This document shows, piece after piece, positions 45,279 to 54,021 of a stretch of 64,000 nucleotides of DNA. Made by a program: the position numbers and the translations under genes. A model generated the notes under the pieces. The model was given only the letters and a program-made list of their open reading frames with translations. It did not search any database and was not told the origin of the DNA. The number at the start of each line of letters is the position of its first letter. Position 1 is the first letter of the stretch. The DNA comes from Aureivirga sp. CE67 (GTDB lineage: Bacteria; Bacteroidota; Bacteroidia; Flavobacteriales; Flavobacteriaceae): NCBI RefSeq assembly GCF_015767245.1, contig NZ_JADOTV010000001.1:492798-556797 (forward strand), in the 5' to 3' direction.

Positions 45279-47792
45279 ATGGCAAAGAATTTAGTAATAG
45301 TAGAGTCACCAGCAAAAGCAAAAACAATAGAAAAATTTTTAGGTAAAGATTTTCAAGTAGAGTCTAGTTTTGGACATATTGCAGATTTACCTTCAAATGA
45401 ATTGGGAATTGATACTGATGGTGATTTTAGTCCAAAATATATTGTTTCCTCTGATAAGAAAGCAGTTGTAAAGAAACTAAAAGATTTGTCGAAAAAAGCC
45501 GAAACTGTTTGGTTAGCAAGTGATGAGGATCGTGAAGGAGAAGCAATTGCTTGGCACTTACAAGAGCAATTAAAACTAAAGGAAGATAAAACGAAAAGAA
45601 TTGTTTTTCATGAGATTACAAAGAAAGCAATTCTGAAAGCTGTAGAAACTCCAAGACAAATAAACTATGATTTGGTAAATGCGCAACAAGCAAGACGTGT
45701 TTTAGATAGAATCGTAGGATATGAGCTTTCACCAGTATTGTGGAGAAAAGTAAAAGGAGGACTTTCTGCTGGGCGTGTTCAGTCTGTTGCTGTTCGTCTG
45801 ATTGTAGAAAGAGAAAGAGATATTTTAGCTTTCACACCAAAAGCTTCTTATAAAATTGAAGCAGAGTTTTCAAACAAAGCTGGAAAGAAATTCAAAGCAA
45901 AAATTGCAAGTAATTTCAACTCAAAAGAAGAAGCATCAGCCTTTTTAAATTCTTGTATTGATGGTACTTTTAAAGTTTCTGACATTCAAACAAAACCTGC
46001 TAAAAAATCTCCAACAGCACCTTTTACAACATCTACACTACAACAGGAAGCTTCTAGAAAATTAGGTTTCCCAGTTGCAAAAACAATGATGATTGCACAA
46101 AGACTGTATGAGGCCGGATTAATTACTTATATGAGAACAGATAGTTTGAATTTATCAAACGATGCGATAGCAACTGCTCAGGAAGTAATTTCAAACACTT
46201 ATGGAGAGAATTTTAGTAATCCTAGAAACTTCAAAACAAAATCTAAAGGAGCACAAGAAGCGCACGAAGCGATTCGTCCTACAGATTTGACAAAACAAAC
46301 AATTTCTGTTGATTTTGATCAAGATAGATTATATAGTTTAATTTGGAAAAGAACGATTGCTTCACAGATGAGTGACGCGCAATTAGAGCGTACAAATGTG
46401 AAGATTTCGAATGATAAAAATGATTATATTTTTGCTGCAAACGGAGAGGTAATCACTTTTGAAGGTTTCTTGAAAGTTTATTTAGAAGGAACTGATAACG
46501 AAGATGATGAGCAATCAGGAATGTTACCAAAACTAGAAGTAAACGAAACGCTTTTAAACAATCATATTTCTGCAACAGAAAGATATTCTAAAGCTCCTTA
46601 TCGTTTCTCTGAAGCTGCATTAGTAAAGAAATTAGAAGAACTTGGAATTGGTAGACCATCTACTTATGCACCAACGATTTCTACAGTGCAAAGAAGAGGA
46701 TATATCGAGAAAGGAACGATGGAAGGAAATGAAAGAAATTACACACAATTAGTCTTAACTAATAATGAAATTTCTTCAAAACAATTGACTGAAAAAGTAG
46801 GTTCTGAAAAAGGAAAATTAATTCCAACAGATATCGGAAATATCGTAAATGATTTCTTAGTAGCACATTTCTCAAACATTTTAGATTTCGGATTTACAGC
46901 AAAAGTAGAAGCTGATTTTGATGAAATTGCTGTTGGAAATGAAAACTGGATTGAAATGATTAAAGGTTTCTACACAGAATTTCACCCAACAGTTCAAAAT
47001 GTTGCTGAAAATGCAGAAAGAGAAAGCGGAGAAAGAATTTTAGGTACAGATCCGAAAACAGGAAAACAAGTTAGTGTTCGTCTTGGAAGATTTGGTGCGA
47101 TGGCACAGATTGGAGATAAAGATGATGAAAATAAACAGTTTGCTAGTTTACAAAAAGATCAAAATCTTGGGACAATTACTCTAGAAGAAGCTTTAGATTT
47201 ATTCCTTTTACCTAAAGATTTAGGAATGTTTGAAGATACTGAAGTGGTGGTTTCAAACGGAAGATTTGGTCCTTATGTGAAATACGGAACTATGTATGTT
47301 TCTTTACCAAAAGATGAAAATCCGTTAGATGTAGATTTAGAAAGAGCAATTGAGTTGATTAAAGCAAAGCAAAAAGCAGATGCGCCAATTGCTGAATATG
47401 AAAATCTACCAGTACAAAAAGGTGTTGGACGTTTTGGTCCTTTCATCAAATGGAATGGAATTTTCATCAATGTGAATAAAAAATATGATTTCGATAATTT
47501 AACTTATGACAACATCGTTGAGTTGATTGAAGATAAAAAGAGAAAAGAAATCGAAAAAGTAATTCACAACTGGGAAGAAGAAGGAATTCGAGTAGAAAAA
47601 GCACGTTGGGGACGTTTCAATATCATTCAAGGAAAAGTGAAAATTGAGATGCCAAAAACAACAGATGCACCAGCTTTAACTTTAGAAGAAGTGAAAAAAA
47701 TCATCGAAGAAAAAGCTCCTAAAAAGAAAACAACTCGTAAAAAAGCAACTACGAAGAAAAAAACTACAACAAAGAAAACAACAAAAAAATAA
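45279..47792 (+). CDS. topA: DNA topoisomerase I
   Basis: Type IA topoisomerase of 837 residues that relaxes negative supercoils. TOPRIM domain with LVIVESPAKAKTIEKFLG at the N-terminus and SDEDREGEAIAWH. The catalytic tyrosine is Y284 in LITYMRTDSL. The C-terminus has repeat modules (GRFGPYVKYG, GRFGPFIKWNG, WGRFNIIQGKVKI) without zinc-finger cysteines, followed by a Lys/Thr-rich tail (about 805-837) likely to bind DNA non-specifically. It is monocistronic and ends at the strong terminator at 47797-47828. Confidence 0.97.
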   Translation: MAKNLVIVESPAKAKTIEKFLGKDFQVESSFGHIADLPSNELGIDTDGDFSPKYIVSSDKKAVVKKLKDLSKKAETVWLASDEDREGEAIAWHLQEQLKLKEDKTKRIVFHEITKKAILKAVETPRQINYDLVNAQQARRVLDRIVGYELSPVLWRKVKGGLSAGRVQSVAVRLIVERERDILAFTPKASYKIEAEFSNKAGKKFKAKIASNFNSKEEASAFLNSCIDGTFKVSDIQTKPAKKSPTAPFTTSTLQQEASRKLGFPVAKTMMIAQRLYEAGLITYMRTDSLNLSNDAIATAQEVISNTYGENFSNPRNFKTKSKGAQEAHEAIRPTDLTKQTISVDFDQDRLYSLIWKRTIASQMSDAQLERTNVKISNDKNDYIFAANGEVITFEGFLKVYLEGTDNEDDEQSGMLPKLEVNETLLNNHISATERYSKAPYRFSEAALVKKLEELGIGRPSTYAPTISTVQRRGYIEKGTMEGNERNYTQLVLTNNEISSKQLTEKVGSEKGKLIPTDIGNIVNDFLVAHFSNILDFGFTAKVEADFDEIAVGNENWIEMIKGFYTEFHPTVQNVAENAERESGERILGTDPKTGKQVSVRLGRFGAMAQIGDKDDENKQFASLQKDQNLGTITLEEALDLFLLPKDLGMFEDTEVVVSNGRFGPYVKYGTMYVSLPKDENPLDVDLERAIELIKAKQKADAPIAEYENLPVQKGVGRFGPFIKWNGIFINVNKKYDFDNLTYDNIVELIEDKKRKEIEKVIHNWEEEGIRVEKARWGRFNIIQGKVKIEMPKTTDAPALTLEEVKKIIEEKAPKKKTTRKKATTKKKTTTKKTTKK

Positions 47793-47796
47793 ATGA

Positions 47797-47828
47797 AAAA
47801 TCCCTCTAAATTTTAGAGGGATTTTTTT
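47797..47828 (+). terminator. Terminator of topA
   Basis: Perfect stem AAATCCCTCTAAA / TTTAGAGGGATTT with a very short loop and a T run, starting just after the topA stop. Confidence 0.9.
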
Positions 47829-47850
47829 GTATAAAAGCATAGAGATTGTC

Positions 47851-47886
47851 AAGTTCCCCTCTTGAGAGGGGCTAGGGGTGTGTTTT
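47851..47886 (-). repeat. Short palindromic repeat A, copy 3
   Basis: On the plus strand AAGTT, then CCCCTCTTGAGAGGGG, then CTAGGGGTGTGTTTT. TAG variant, 185 bases before element B copy 3. Confidence 0.88.
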
Positions 47887-48071
47887 AGGTGAAACTAAAT
47901 TCCCTCATAAGATTTTAAACGTTATAATGTCTATTAAAATAATTAATATATATTTTTTTCAGATTAAAAGTGTTTACCGAAATTTAACTGACCTATTTTT
48001 AAAATTTTAAAAGTACAAATCTTGATTTTTTTGGTTCGTTTTTTTATCAAGAAAAAAATGAATAAAATCTC

Positions 48072-48200
48072 TGGGGCTTCCCATTTTTCTTCGTTTCTAA
48101 AAACTCAGAAAAAGGTCGGGCTTTTCGCTATATCTTTTTTGCTAAAGCAACTGAATGAAGAAAAGCAAAAAAGGATGCCGCTCCAATCCCTAAGCCAAAA
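48072..48200 (+). repeat. Composite repeat element B, copy 3
   Basis: GGGGCTTCCC, a variable segment of about 30 bases, GGTCGGGCTTTTCGC, TATATC, a variable stem TTTTTTGCT...AGCAAAAAA, GGATGCCGCTCCAATCCC and TAAGCC. It shares the constant blocks of copies 1 and 2 but has different stems. A 70-codon frame at 48022-48234 crosses it and is not believed to be a gene. The remainder of the 47793-48256 gap is AT-rich and otherwise featureless. Confidence 0.78.
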
Positions 48201-48231
48201 AGAAAGCAGCCCAAAAAAGGCTGCTTCCAAA
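48196..48231 (-). terminator. Terminator of the PNGase F-like gene
   Basis: The minus-strand RNA forms AAGCAGCC / GGCUGCUU followed by a U-rich run, 26 bases past the stop at 48257. It partly abuts repeat element B. Confidence 0.75.
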
Positions 48232-48256
48232 TAATTATTATTGAGAAATATAAATC

Positions 48257-51200
48257 TTATTCAATAACCATCTTTTTAACCTCTGTACCAGCTCCTTTTT
48301 TAATATTAATGATATATACTCCTGAAGCAGTATTTCTTGTGTTAAAAGTTAATTTATTATCTTCAACTGTCATTGGAATTTCAATACTTCTTCCTAAACT
48401 ATCAAAGATTGTAATCTCAGCTTCTTGTACTTTTTCTCCTGTAATGAAGAATTCATCAGATGCTGGGTTTGGATACACTTCTAAATCAGAAATAGCATTT
48501 ACTTCCTCGTAAGATAATGGGAATGCTACTGTAAAGTTATATATAAAACCACTTCCAAAATCACCATTTCCATAAAATTCTTTAATTGTAGAACCATTTT
48601 GTAAAATTTTAACCTCACCAATACCAGCTTGCTGATAATTAGCCCACCATCTAATTCCATCATCTGCTGTATCGTTAAATTCAAAAGTATAACAACCTAA
48701 ACCTAATTCAAGATCGTCTTCATAAATTGTATTATTATTTAAATTATTTCTCTCTAATACAACATTTCCATCAGAATCTAAAATTCGATAATTATTCTCG
48801 TATGCTCTATTATTTGATTTAAAATATACTGTAAAATTAGAAGGCATTACTTCTGGCAATTCAAATTTAGATGTGTATTTATTATTAAACTCATATTCGT
48901 CTGAACCTCCATTTGGAGCACTAATCTCTGCAAAGAAAGTATTTGTAGTAGAAACTGCTGAAGCCCATAACTCATCAGAAGTTGGTAAAACAACTACAGC
49001 TGTTTCGTTAAATTCTAAACTTCCAGTCCACTCATAAGTAGATTTTTCTCCATCATTATTCACCCAGTACTCAATAGTAGCTGATGTTAATGTAGTAGCT
49101 CCTGTATTTTTGATTACCACTTTAGGGTCATTACAAACAGAATTAAATCTTGCAAATTCTACTCTGTTAGAAGGCTCACGAACTTCTACTAATTCAGCAT
49201 CTAAAGTATGGTTTATTTCTCCATAAGAAACTAATTGATTTGCTACAATATAACTAGTTTGTCCCGACGCAGAAACAACTCCATAATCGATAGTTGCAGT
49301 TTGACCTGAAGTTACAAATTCCGTAATATCCATTTCTTCTACATCTGTTGCCATTCCTGGACACCATCCAGCTCTATCGTAAACCCATGTTCCTCCTTGT
49401 GGATAAATTGGGTTGTCCGCACATTCTTTCCAAACCTGCCAAGTAAACTCATTAGAACCTCCATTGATATTCATATAGTGATTTCTTGGTACAAACTCAC
49501 CTTGTTGTCCATGCCCTGTAATAGCAGAACGAATTTTAAAGTACTCAGCATCTGCATTCATCATCATTTCTTTTGGAGCGAAATATCTGTCTGCAGCGAT
49601 ATCATCATATCCTCTACTTTGTGCTCTCCAGATTTGCTCAATATCAACTACATCTCTTGGAGGTGTTCCAACAATAAATAAGAATTTAATATCCATGTCT
49701 TCTTGCCATCTTCCAGCACCTTCTACAGTGATTCTTCTTGTATCTTTAAATACTGGTGCAAAATCTGTAACATCAAAAGACCAAGTTTTTCCTTCACCTA
49801 AGTCTAATCCTATACCATAAGGCGTAACAAATGACATAATTTCAAATCTAGAATCCCATCTTCTGTAATATTCTAAATCTTCAATAGTTATAGTTCCTTT
49901 TGGAGTCACATCTTCAGTAGAAATAACCTCTCCTGTTTCTCCATCAATAGTTTCTTCTGGAACTGCTTCCCAGTAATTTACAGAACTCACTTCATTTACT
50001 TCATCAGACTCTTGTGCTTCAGCATCAGGTATAATTTCATAATTCTTTACAACATTTGGTTCATTTTGAACAGAAACTAACTCTATAGTTTCACTAATAG
50101 TTTGCTCATATTCACCTTGTACAAAATCAATATTTGGACGCGTTGATTTAGCAGAAATATTTTTAACAATTTCATCTCCTTTAAATACAGGGAAAGTAAC
50201 ATAATTCATTACTGTACCTACCACGTTATTAGCTGAATCATCTGATGCTGTAGTTAAATTCGCATCATCAAAGCTAAAACTAAATAATAAGTTACTGTAC
50301 TTAGAGTGTGAAGAAGTAACTTTTGAATACATATGCTCTTTCATTTCATCTAATGATAAAGCAGTATTCCACATTGCAACTTCATCTAATCTTCCATCAA
50401 AATTCTTATCATTATTCCAGTTACTTTTACCAATGTAATTGTTTGTTCTTTCAATACTTTCTGGAACTATTAATTCTCCTGAAGCAACTTCTTCTCCATT
50501 TAAGTATAATTTACCATTTCCTGAAGCATCCACAGAACCTGAAATATACATCCATGTCTTTTCTACTAAAACATTCTCAGCTTTAATAGTTTTACTTTCA
50601 CTTCCATTTCTTGTACTAAAAACTAAATGCTGTGTAGTACCTTCATTAGCAATTAAAATATTATCTGACCCTGGTCCATTTCCAAAATCAATAACTCTTG
50701 ACCAATTTCCGAAAGTATCATAATAAACCCATGCAGAAAAAGACATACCATCTGAAAAATCATGCGTAGCATCTGGTAAATCTAAATATTGATTTGTTCC
50801 TCCTAATTCCATATAGTGATCTGTAATATCACTTGTAAGAACTGTATTAGCTGAAGCAGCTCCTCCTTCAATTGTAATTTCTGAAGTTTCAGAATCAGAA
50901 GTAAAGTTTAATTCTACTAAAATATTAGAAGTCCCATCCCAGTTAAATGGATTTGTAAACTGTAAATGATTGTCTCCAACTTCAGTAGTATAATTATTAA
51001 AATAAACTTGCGTAAAACCGTCTAAATTTAAATTCTCCACATCAATTGTATTATCAGACATCTCTTTAAAACGAATTCTTAAAAACTTCGCTTCACTTGT
51101 TCCTGTTAATACATTTAATTTTAAACCTGTAATATCTCCTGCTGCGATCCCTGCAGATGTTAATTCAGAAGCAGTAATTAAAAATTGACTTTTTCCAGAT

Positions 51201-51715
51201 TTATTTTGAACAGAAACAACATCATTTAAAGAAGAAGTTCCTGTACCAACAGCACCAACTGTTTCACTAATCGTATTTGTGATAACAGCTTCCCCTAAAG
51301 TATACTGATAGTGCGTATAGGTTGGAATATCAGTGTATTCATAAGAATCTCCACTAAATCCTTGTATTTTATAATTAGGATGTGTTGTTAATAGTTCATC
51401 TTTCTTAGTTGGGTCATGTAAATAAGTATTTGCAGAATAATCCCATTCTCCACATCCTTTATTCTTATCATCAAAGTCTGAAACTAAACCATCTTTACAA
51501 CGCATTGAGTAAAGCATAATTATCTTAGAAAAAGTCACATCATCAGGTAAAACTGAGAAATCTAAATCCTTATCACGGATTTGTCCACCCCATGGATTTG
51601 TACTATGTGTTTCAGAGTAATCAAACGCTTGAACCACTAAAGTATCTCCAGGTGTTTGTGCCGTCATACTATTAAGCATGGCAACAGAAAAAATTGAAAA
51701 TAATAGTTTCTTCAT
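48257..51715 (-). CDS. PNGase F-like secreted glycoamidase with LamG insertion and T9SS type A sorting domain
   Basis: Exported protein of 1152 residues. The start is set at the ATG at 51715, where a signal peptide (MKKLLFSIFSVAMLNSMTAQ) begins. Residues 22-102 match the start of the PNGase F N-terminal domain (CGEWDYSANTY). A beta-rich insert (about 145-300), a LamG/concanavalin-like domain (about 305-465) and an acidic linker follow. The PNGase fold then resumes at about 610 (RRWDSRFEIMSFVTPYG, then VEGAGRW, VGTPP) and continues into the C-terminal domain (ITGHG, NPIYPQGGTW, DRAGWCPGM). Residues equivalent to PNGase F D60, E118 and E206 appear to be D92, E665 and E740. The last 75 residues are a type A sorting domain (LEVYPNPASDEF). 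It would cleave N-glycans from glycoproteins at the cell surface or outside. Monocistronic. Confidence 0.85.
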   Translation of the reverse strand: MKKLLFSIFSVAMLNSMTAQTPGDTLVVQAFDYSETHSTNPWGGQIRDKDLDFSVLPDDVTFSKIIMLYSMRCKDGLVSDFDDKNKGCGEWDYSANTYLHDPTKKDELLTTHPNYKIQGFSGDSYEYTDIPTYTHYQYTLGEAVITNTISETVGAVGTGTSSLNDVVSVQNKSGKSQFLITASELTSAGIAAGDITGLKLNVLTGTSEAKFLRIRFKEMSDNTIDVENLNLDGFTQVYFNNYTTEVGDNHLQFTNPFNWDGTSNILVELNFTSDSETSEITIEGGAASANTVLTSDITDHYMELGGTNQYLDLPDATHDFSDGMSFSAWVYYDTFGNWSRVIDFGNGPGSDNILIANEGTTQHLVFSTRNGSESKTIKAENVLVEKTWMYISGSVDASGNGKLYLNGEEVASGELIVPESIERTNNYIGKSNWNNDKNFDGRLDEVAMWNTALSLDEMKEHMYSKVTSSHSKYSNLLFSFSFDDANLTTASDDSANNVVGTVMNYVTFPVFKGDEIVKNISAKSTRPNIDFVQGEYEQTISETIELVSVQNEPNVVKNYEIIPDAEAQESDEVNEVSSVNYWEAVPEETIDGETGEVISTEDVTPKGTITIEDLEYYRRWDSRFEIMSFVTPYGIGLDLGEGKTWSFDVTDFAPVFKDTRRITVEGAGRWQEDMDIKFLFIVGTPPRDVVDIEQIWRAQSRGYDDIAADRYFAPKEMMMNADAEYFKIRSAITGHGQQGEFVPRNHYMNINGGSNEFTWQVWKECADNPIYPQGGTWVYDRAGWCPGMATDVEEMDITEFVTSGQTATIDYGVVSASGQTSYIVANQLVSYGEINHTLDAELVEVREPSNRVEFARFNSVCNDPKVVIKNTGATTLTSATIEYWVNNDGEKSTYEWTGSLEFNETAVVVLPTSDELWASAVSTTNTFFAEISAPNGGSDEYEFNNKYTSKFELPEVMPSNFTVYFKSNNRAYENNYRILDSDGNVVLERNNLNNNTIYEDDLELGLGCYTFEFNDTADDGIRWWANYQQAGIGEVKILQNGSTIKEFYGNGDFGSGFIYNFTVAFPLSYEEVNAISDLEVYPNPASDEFFITGEKVQEAEITIFDSLGRSIEIPMTVEDNKLTFNTRNTASGVYIINIKKGAGTEVKKMVIE

Positions 51716-51850
51716 ATTAAAAAATTTAAATTGATGTAAATATAGGAATTGCTTTAATTTTTTAACACACATATAAGATTTATGTTAAAATAATATCAAT
51801 AAAAGTTAATATTAACACCATAAACTGATAACTAAAACTATTATTTAATA

Positions 51851-51879
51851 AAAAAGGGATGCTTTTCAGCATCCCTTTA
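51851..51879 (-). terminator. Terminator of the metal-resistance operon
   Basis: Stem AAAGGGATGCT / AGCATCCCTTT with loop TTTC, 20 bases past the stop of the last operon gene at 51899. Confidence 0.88.
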
Positions 51880-51898
51880 ATAACTTATTTACTATTTT

Positions 51899-52234
51899 TT
51901 AGTGAGCATGTCCTTCGTGAGAATCATGTCCGTGCCCATCATGAGAAGCTTCTTTCTTCTCTCCGTCTTTAGTATCCATTTTTGCTAAATCCATTTTACA
52001 AGTAGGACATTTTCCTTCTTTTTCGTAAGTTTTACCTTTTTCACAATCCATTGGACATTGGTAAACAGCTGCCGCCATTTCCTTCTTAGCTTCTGGAGCT
52101 TTAGTCTCTTTTACTTCTTTTTTTACTTCTTCAGTCTTTGGAGTTTTTGCTTCATTTTCTTTTTTTGCATCACCACAAGATGTAGCTACTAACGTTGTAG
52201 CTAAAAATACTACTGCTAAAATTGATTTTTTCAT
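51899..52234 (-). CDS. Small metal-binding lipoprotein (HMBD plus His-rich tail)
   Basis: Lipoprotein of 111 residues. The lipobox is VATSC (Cys20), followed by a Lys/Glu-rich linker. A heavy-metal-binding domain spans 58-84 (YQCPMDCEKGKTY, then GKCPTCKMDL). The tail from 98 has six histidines in 14 residues (SHDGHGHDSHEGHAH). It is the last gene of the copper/silver operon, 19 bases after cusB. It probably buffers or hands over metal in the periplasm; a chaperone role is inferred from composition and position. Confidence 0.9.
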   Translation of the reverse strand: MKKSILAVVFLATTLVATSCGDAKKENEAKTPKTEEVKKEVKETKAPEAKKEMAAAVYQCPMDCEKGKTYEKEGKCPTCKMDLAKMDTKDGEKKEASHDGHGHDSHEGHAH

Positions 52235-52253
52235 TTTTGTTATTTATATAGGG

Positions 52254-53933
52254 TTAATTAAGTTCGTTTTCTAAAGTTCCGCAAGAAAGCATTGCATCTC
52301 CAAAATATGGATTCAATACTTCTGATTTATCATTAATCCAATTTCCTCCTTCATTACTATTTGCCATTGGACAATGAAAAACATTTAATTTTCTATCTAA
52401 AGAAACTTTTTCAACAAGAGCAACCATAGAATTTGTCAAATTATTAAATACTTTTCTATGACCTTCTAAGCTTGTTTGATTCGCAAATATATGAAACTGA
52501 TGATTTACATTTTTTAATAAATCTTTAATCTTTTCGTTTTTATTTTGCTTTAAAATTCTATCAGATTCTTCTTTCGTTTTTTTGACTAAAATATTTACTT
52601 CTTTTTCATTTCCTTTCACCAAATTATCTACAATTTTCAGATAATCATCTACTAATAAGTTTAAACTTTCTTTTTCAGATTGTTCTAAATCTTGTTTTGC
52701 AGATAGTTTCATCATGCTTTTCTTTCCTTGTAATTGTGCTGCAGCATCTACTGTAAAGGTTCCTGAAACCACTACTTGATCATCCGGATTTAAACCTTGA
52801 TGCACTTTATATGAATTTTCTGAATAAGGTGCAACAATCACTTCTTTCAACTCAAAATGTGGTTGTGCATCTTTTGTCTTCACATAAACAATAGATCTTT
52901 TCCCTGTCCATAAAACAGCTGTTTTTGGAATAATGATTTCTTCTTCAGGAATAGTTTCTTTTGAAGGAAGTAAATTTGCGTTTACCAGCATTTCTGGCTT
53001 CCAAAATCCTTTCTTATTATTTAATTCTAAACGAACTTTGACTGTTTTCTTAAGTTTATCTACTGTTGGATGAATAAAAGTAATTTCTCCTTCAAAATTT
53101 TCATTCGGATAAGCTTTGGTGTTTATTTTCATTTTATCCCCAACTTTAAACTTAGAAATATCTGATTCATACACGTCCATCACTGCCCAAACTTTTTCTA
53201 AATTTGCTACTTTAAAAATTGCTTTTCCATCCATAATATGATCTCCATCTTTCACCATTTGTTCTGTTACAATTCCAGAAACATGTGCGTAAATTGGAAT
53301 ATAATCCATTATTTTTTTGGAAGATTCAATCTGTTGAATTTGCTTATCCGTAAGTTTCCAAAGCTTTAATTTATTATAAACTGCTTTATATAAATCTGGT
53401 TGCTTTTCTTTATTTTCAGCAACTTTCAAAAACTCTTTTTGTGCGACTAATAATTCTGGCGAATAAACCTCAGCAATTTTATCATGTTTATTCACTTTTT
53501 GACCAAGGTAATTGATGTATAATTTCTCAATTCTTCCCGAATAATGTGCAGGTTGCGTTTCTTCCAAATCTTCTGCAATCTGAATTTTTCCAAAAACAGT
53601 TTTCGAAGCATCTTCAGAATTCATTTCAGATTCTCCAACCTTCAATGTTTCAATGTTCGCTAAAACCATTGCATTTTTAGTCATTGAAAACGTATTCGAA
53701 TTTCCTGTTTCTGAAACTTCAGAAGCTTTAATCAAATCCATTCCACAAATCGGACAATCTCCTGGTTGTTTTTGTCTAATTTGGGGATGCATTGAACAAG
53801 TCCATTCGATACTTCCATCAGCAGCCAATTCTTCTTCAGTATGCTCATGTGTATCTTGAAAAACAATTTTCCCTACAAAAATACCTATAAGAAGAATTGC
53901 TATAATTCCTATAATTTGTTTTAAATATTTCAT
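52254..53933 (-). CDS. cusB: CusB-like RND periplasmic adaptor with HMBD and DUF3347
   Basis: Membrane-fusion adaptor of 559 residues linking the RND pump to the outer-membrane channel. An N-terminal membrane anchor (about 5-25) is followed by a heavy-metal-binding domain at 44-68 ([23 protein letters not shown]). The barrel-sandwich, helical hairpin and beta-barrel domains come next (HYSGRIEKLYINYLGQKV, IPIYAHVSGIVTEQMVKDGD, WAVMDVYESDI). The C-terminus from about 410 is a DUF3347-type helical domain ending with FHCPMANSNEGGNWI. It is common for such adaptors to bind Cu(I)/Ag(I). Repeat A copy 4 lies in the 88-base gap before it. Confidence 0.93.
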   Translation of the reverse strand: MKYLKQIIGIIAILLIGIFVGKIVFQDTHEHTEEELAADGSIEWTCSMHPQIRQKQPGDCPICGMDLIKASEVSETGNSNTFSMTKNAMVLANIETLKVGESEMNSEDASKTVFGKIQIAEDLEETQPAHYSGRIEKLYINYLGQKVNKHDKIAEVYSPELLVAQKEFLKVAENKEKQPDLYKAVYNKLKLWKLTDKQIQQIESSKKIMDYIPIYAHVSGIVTEQMVKDGDHIMDGKAIFKVANLEKVWAVMDVYESDISKFKVGDKMKINTKAYPNENFEGEITFIHPTVDKLKKTVKVRLELNNKKGFWKPEMLVNANLLPSKETIPEEEIIIPKTAVLWTGKRSIVYVKTKDAQPHFELKEVIVAPYSENSYKVHQGLNPDDQVVVSGTFTVDAAAQLQGKKSMMKLSAKQDLEQSEKESLNLLVDDYLKIVDNLVKGNEKEVNILVKKTKEESDRILKQNKNEKIKDLLKNVNHQFHIFANQTSLEGHRKVFNNLTNSMVALVEKVSLDRKLNVFHCPMANSNEGGNWINDKSEVLNPYFGDAMLSCGTLENELN

Positions 53934-53974
53934 TTTTATTTCGTGTTTCTATATTTCAAGAGTGTGTAATCCTT

Positions 53975-54010
53975 AAAAACACACCCCTAACCCCTCTCAA
54001 GAGGGGAATT
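53975..54010 (+). repeat. Short palindromic repeat A, copy 4 (inside the metal operon)
   Basis: ACACACCCCTAA, then CCCCTCTCAAGAGGGG, then AATT, between the P-type ATPase and cusB genes. TAA variant, shared with the two other copies in this operon and not accompanied by element B. Confidence 0.88.
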
Positions 54011-54021
54011 TTATATTATAT

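Noticed and set aside
48022..48234. 70-codon plus-strand frame between topA and the PNGase F-like gene
   Set aside because: It runs through repeat element B; related repeat copies at 32300 and 37874 do not keep the frame, and there is no promoter or family match.
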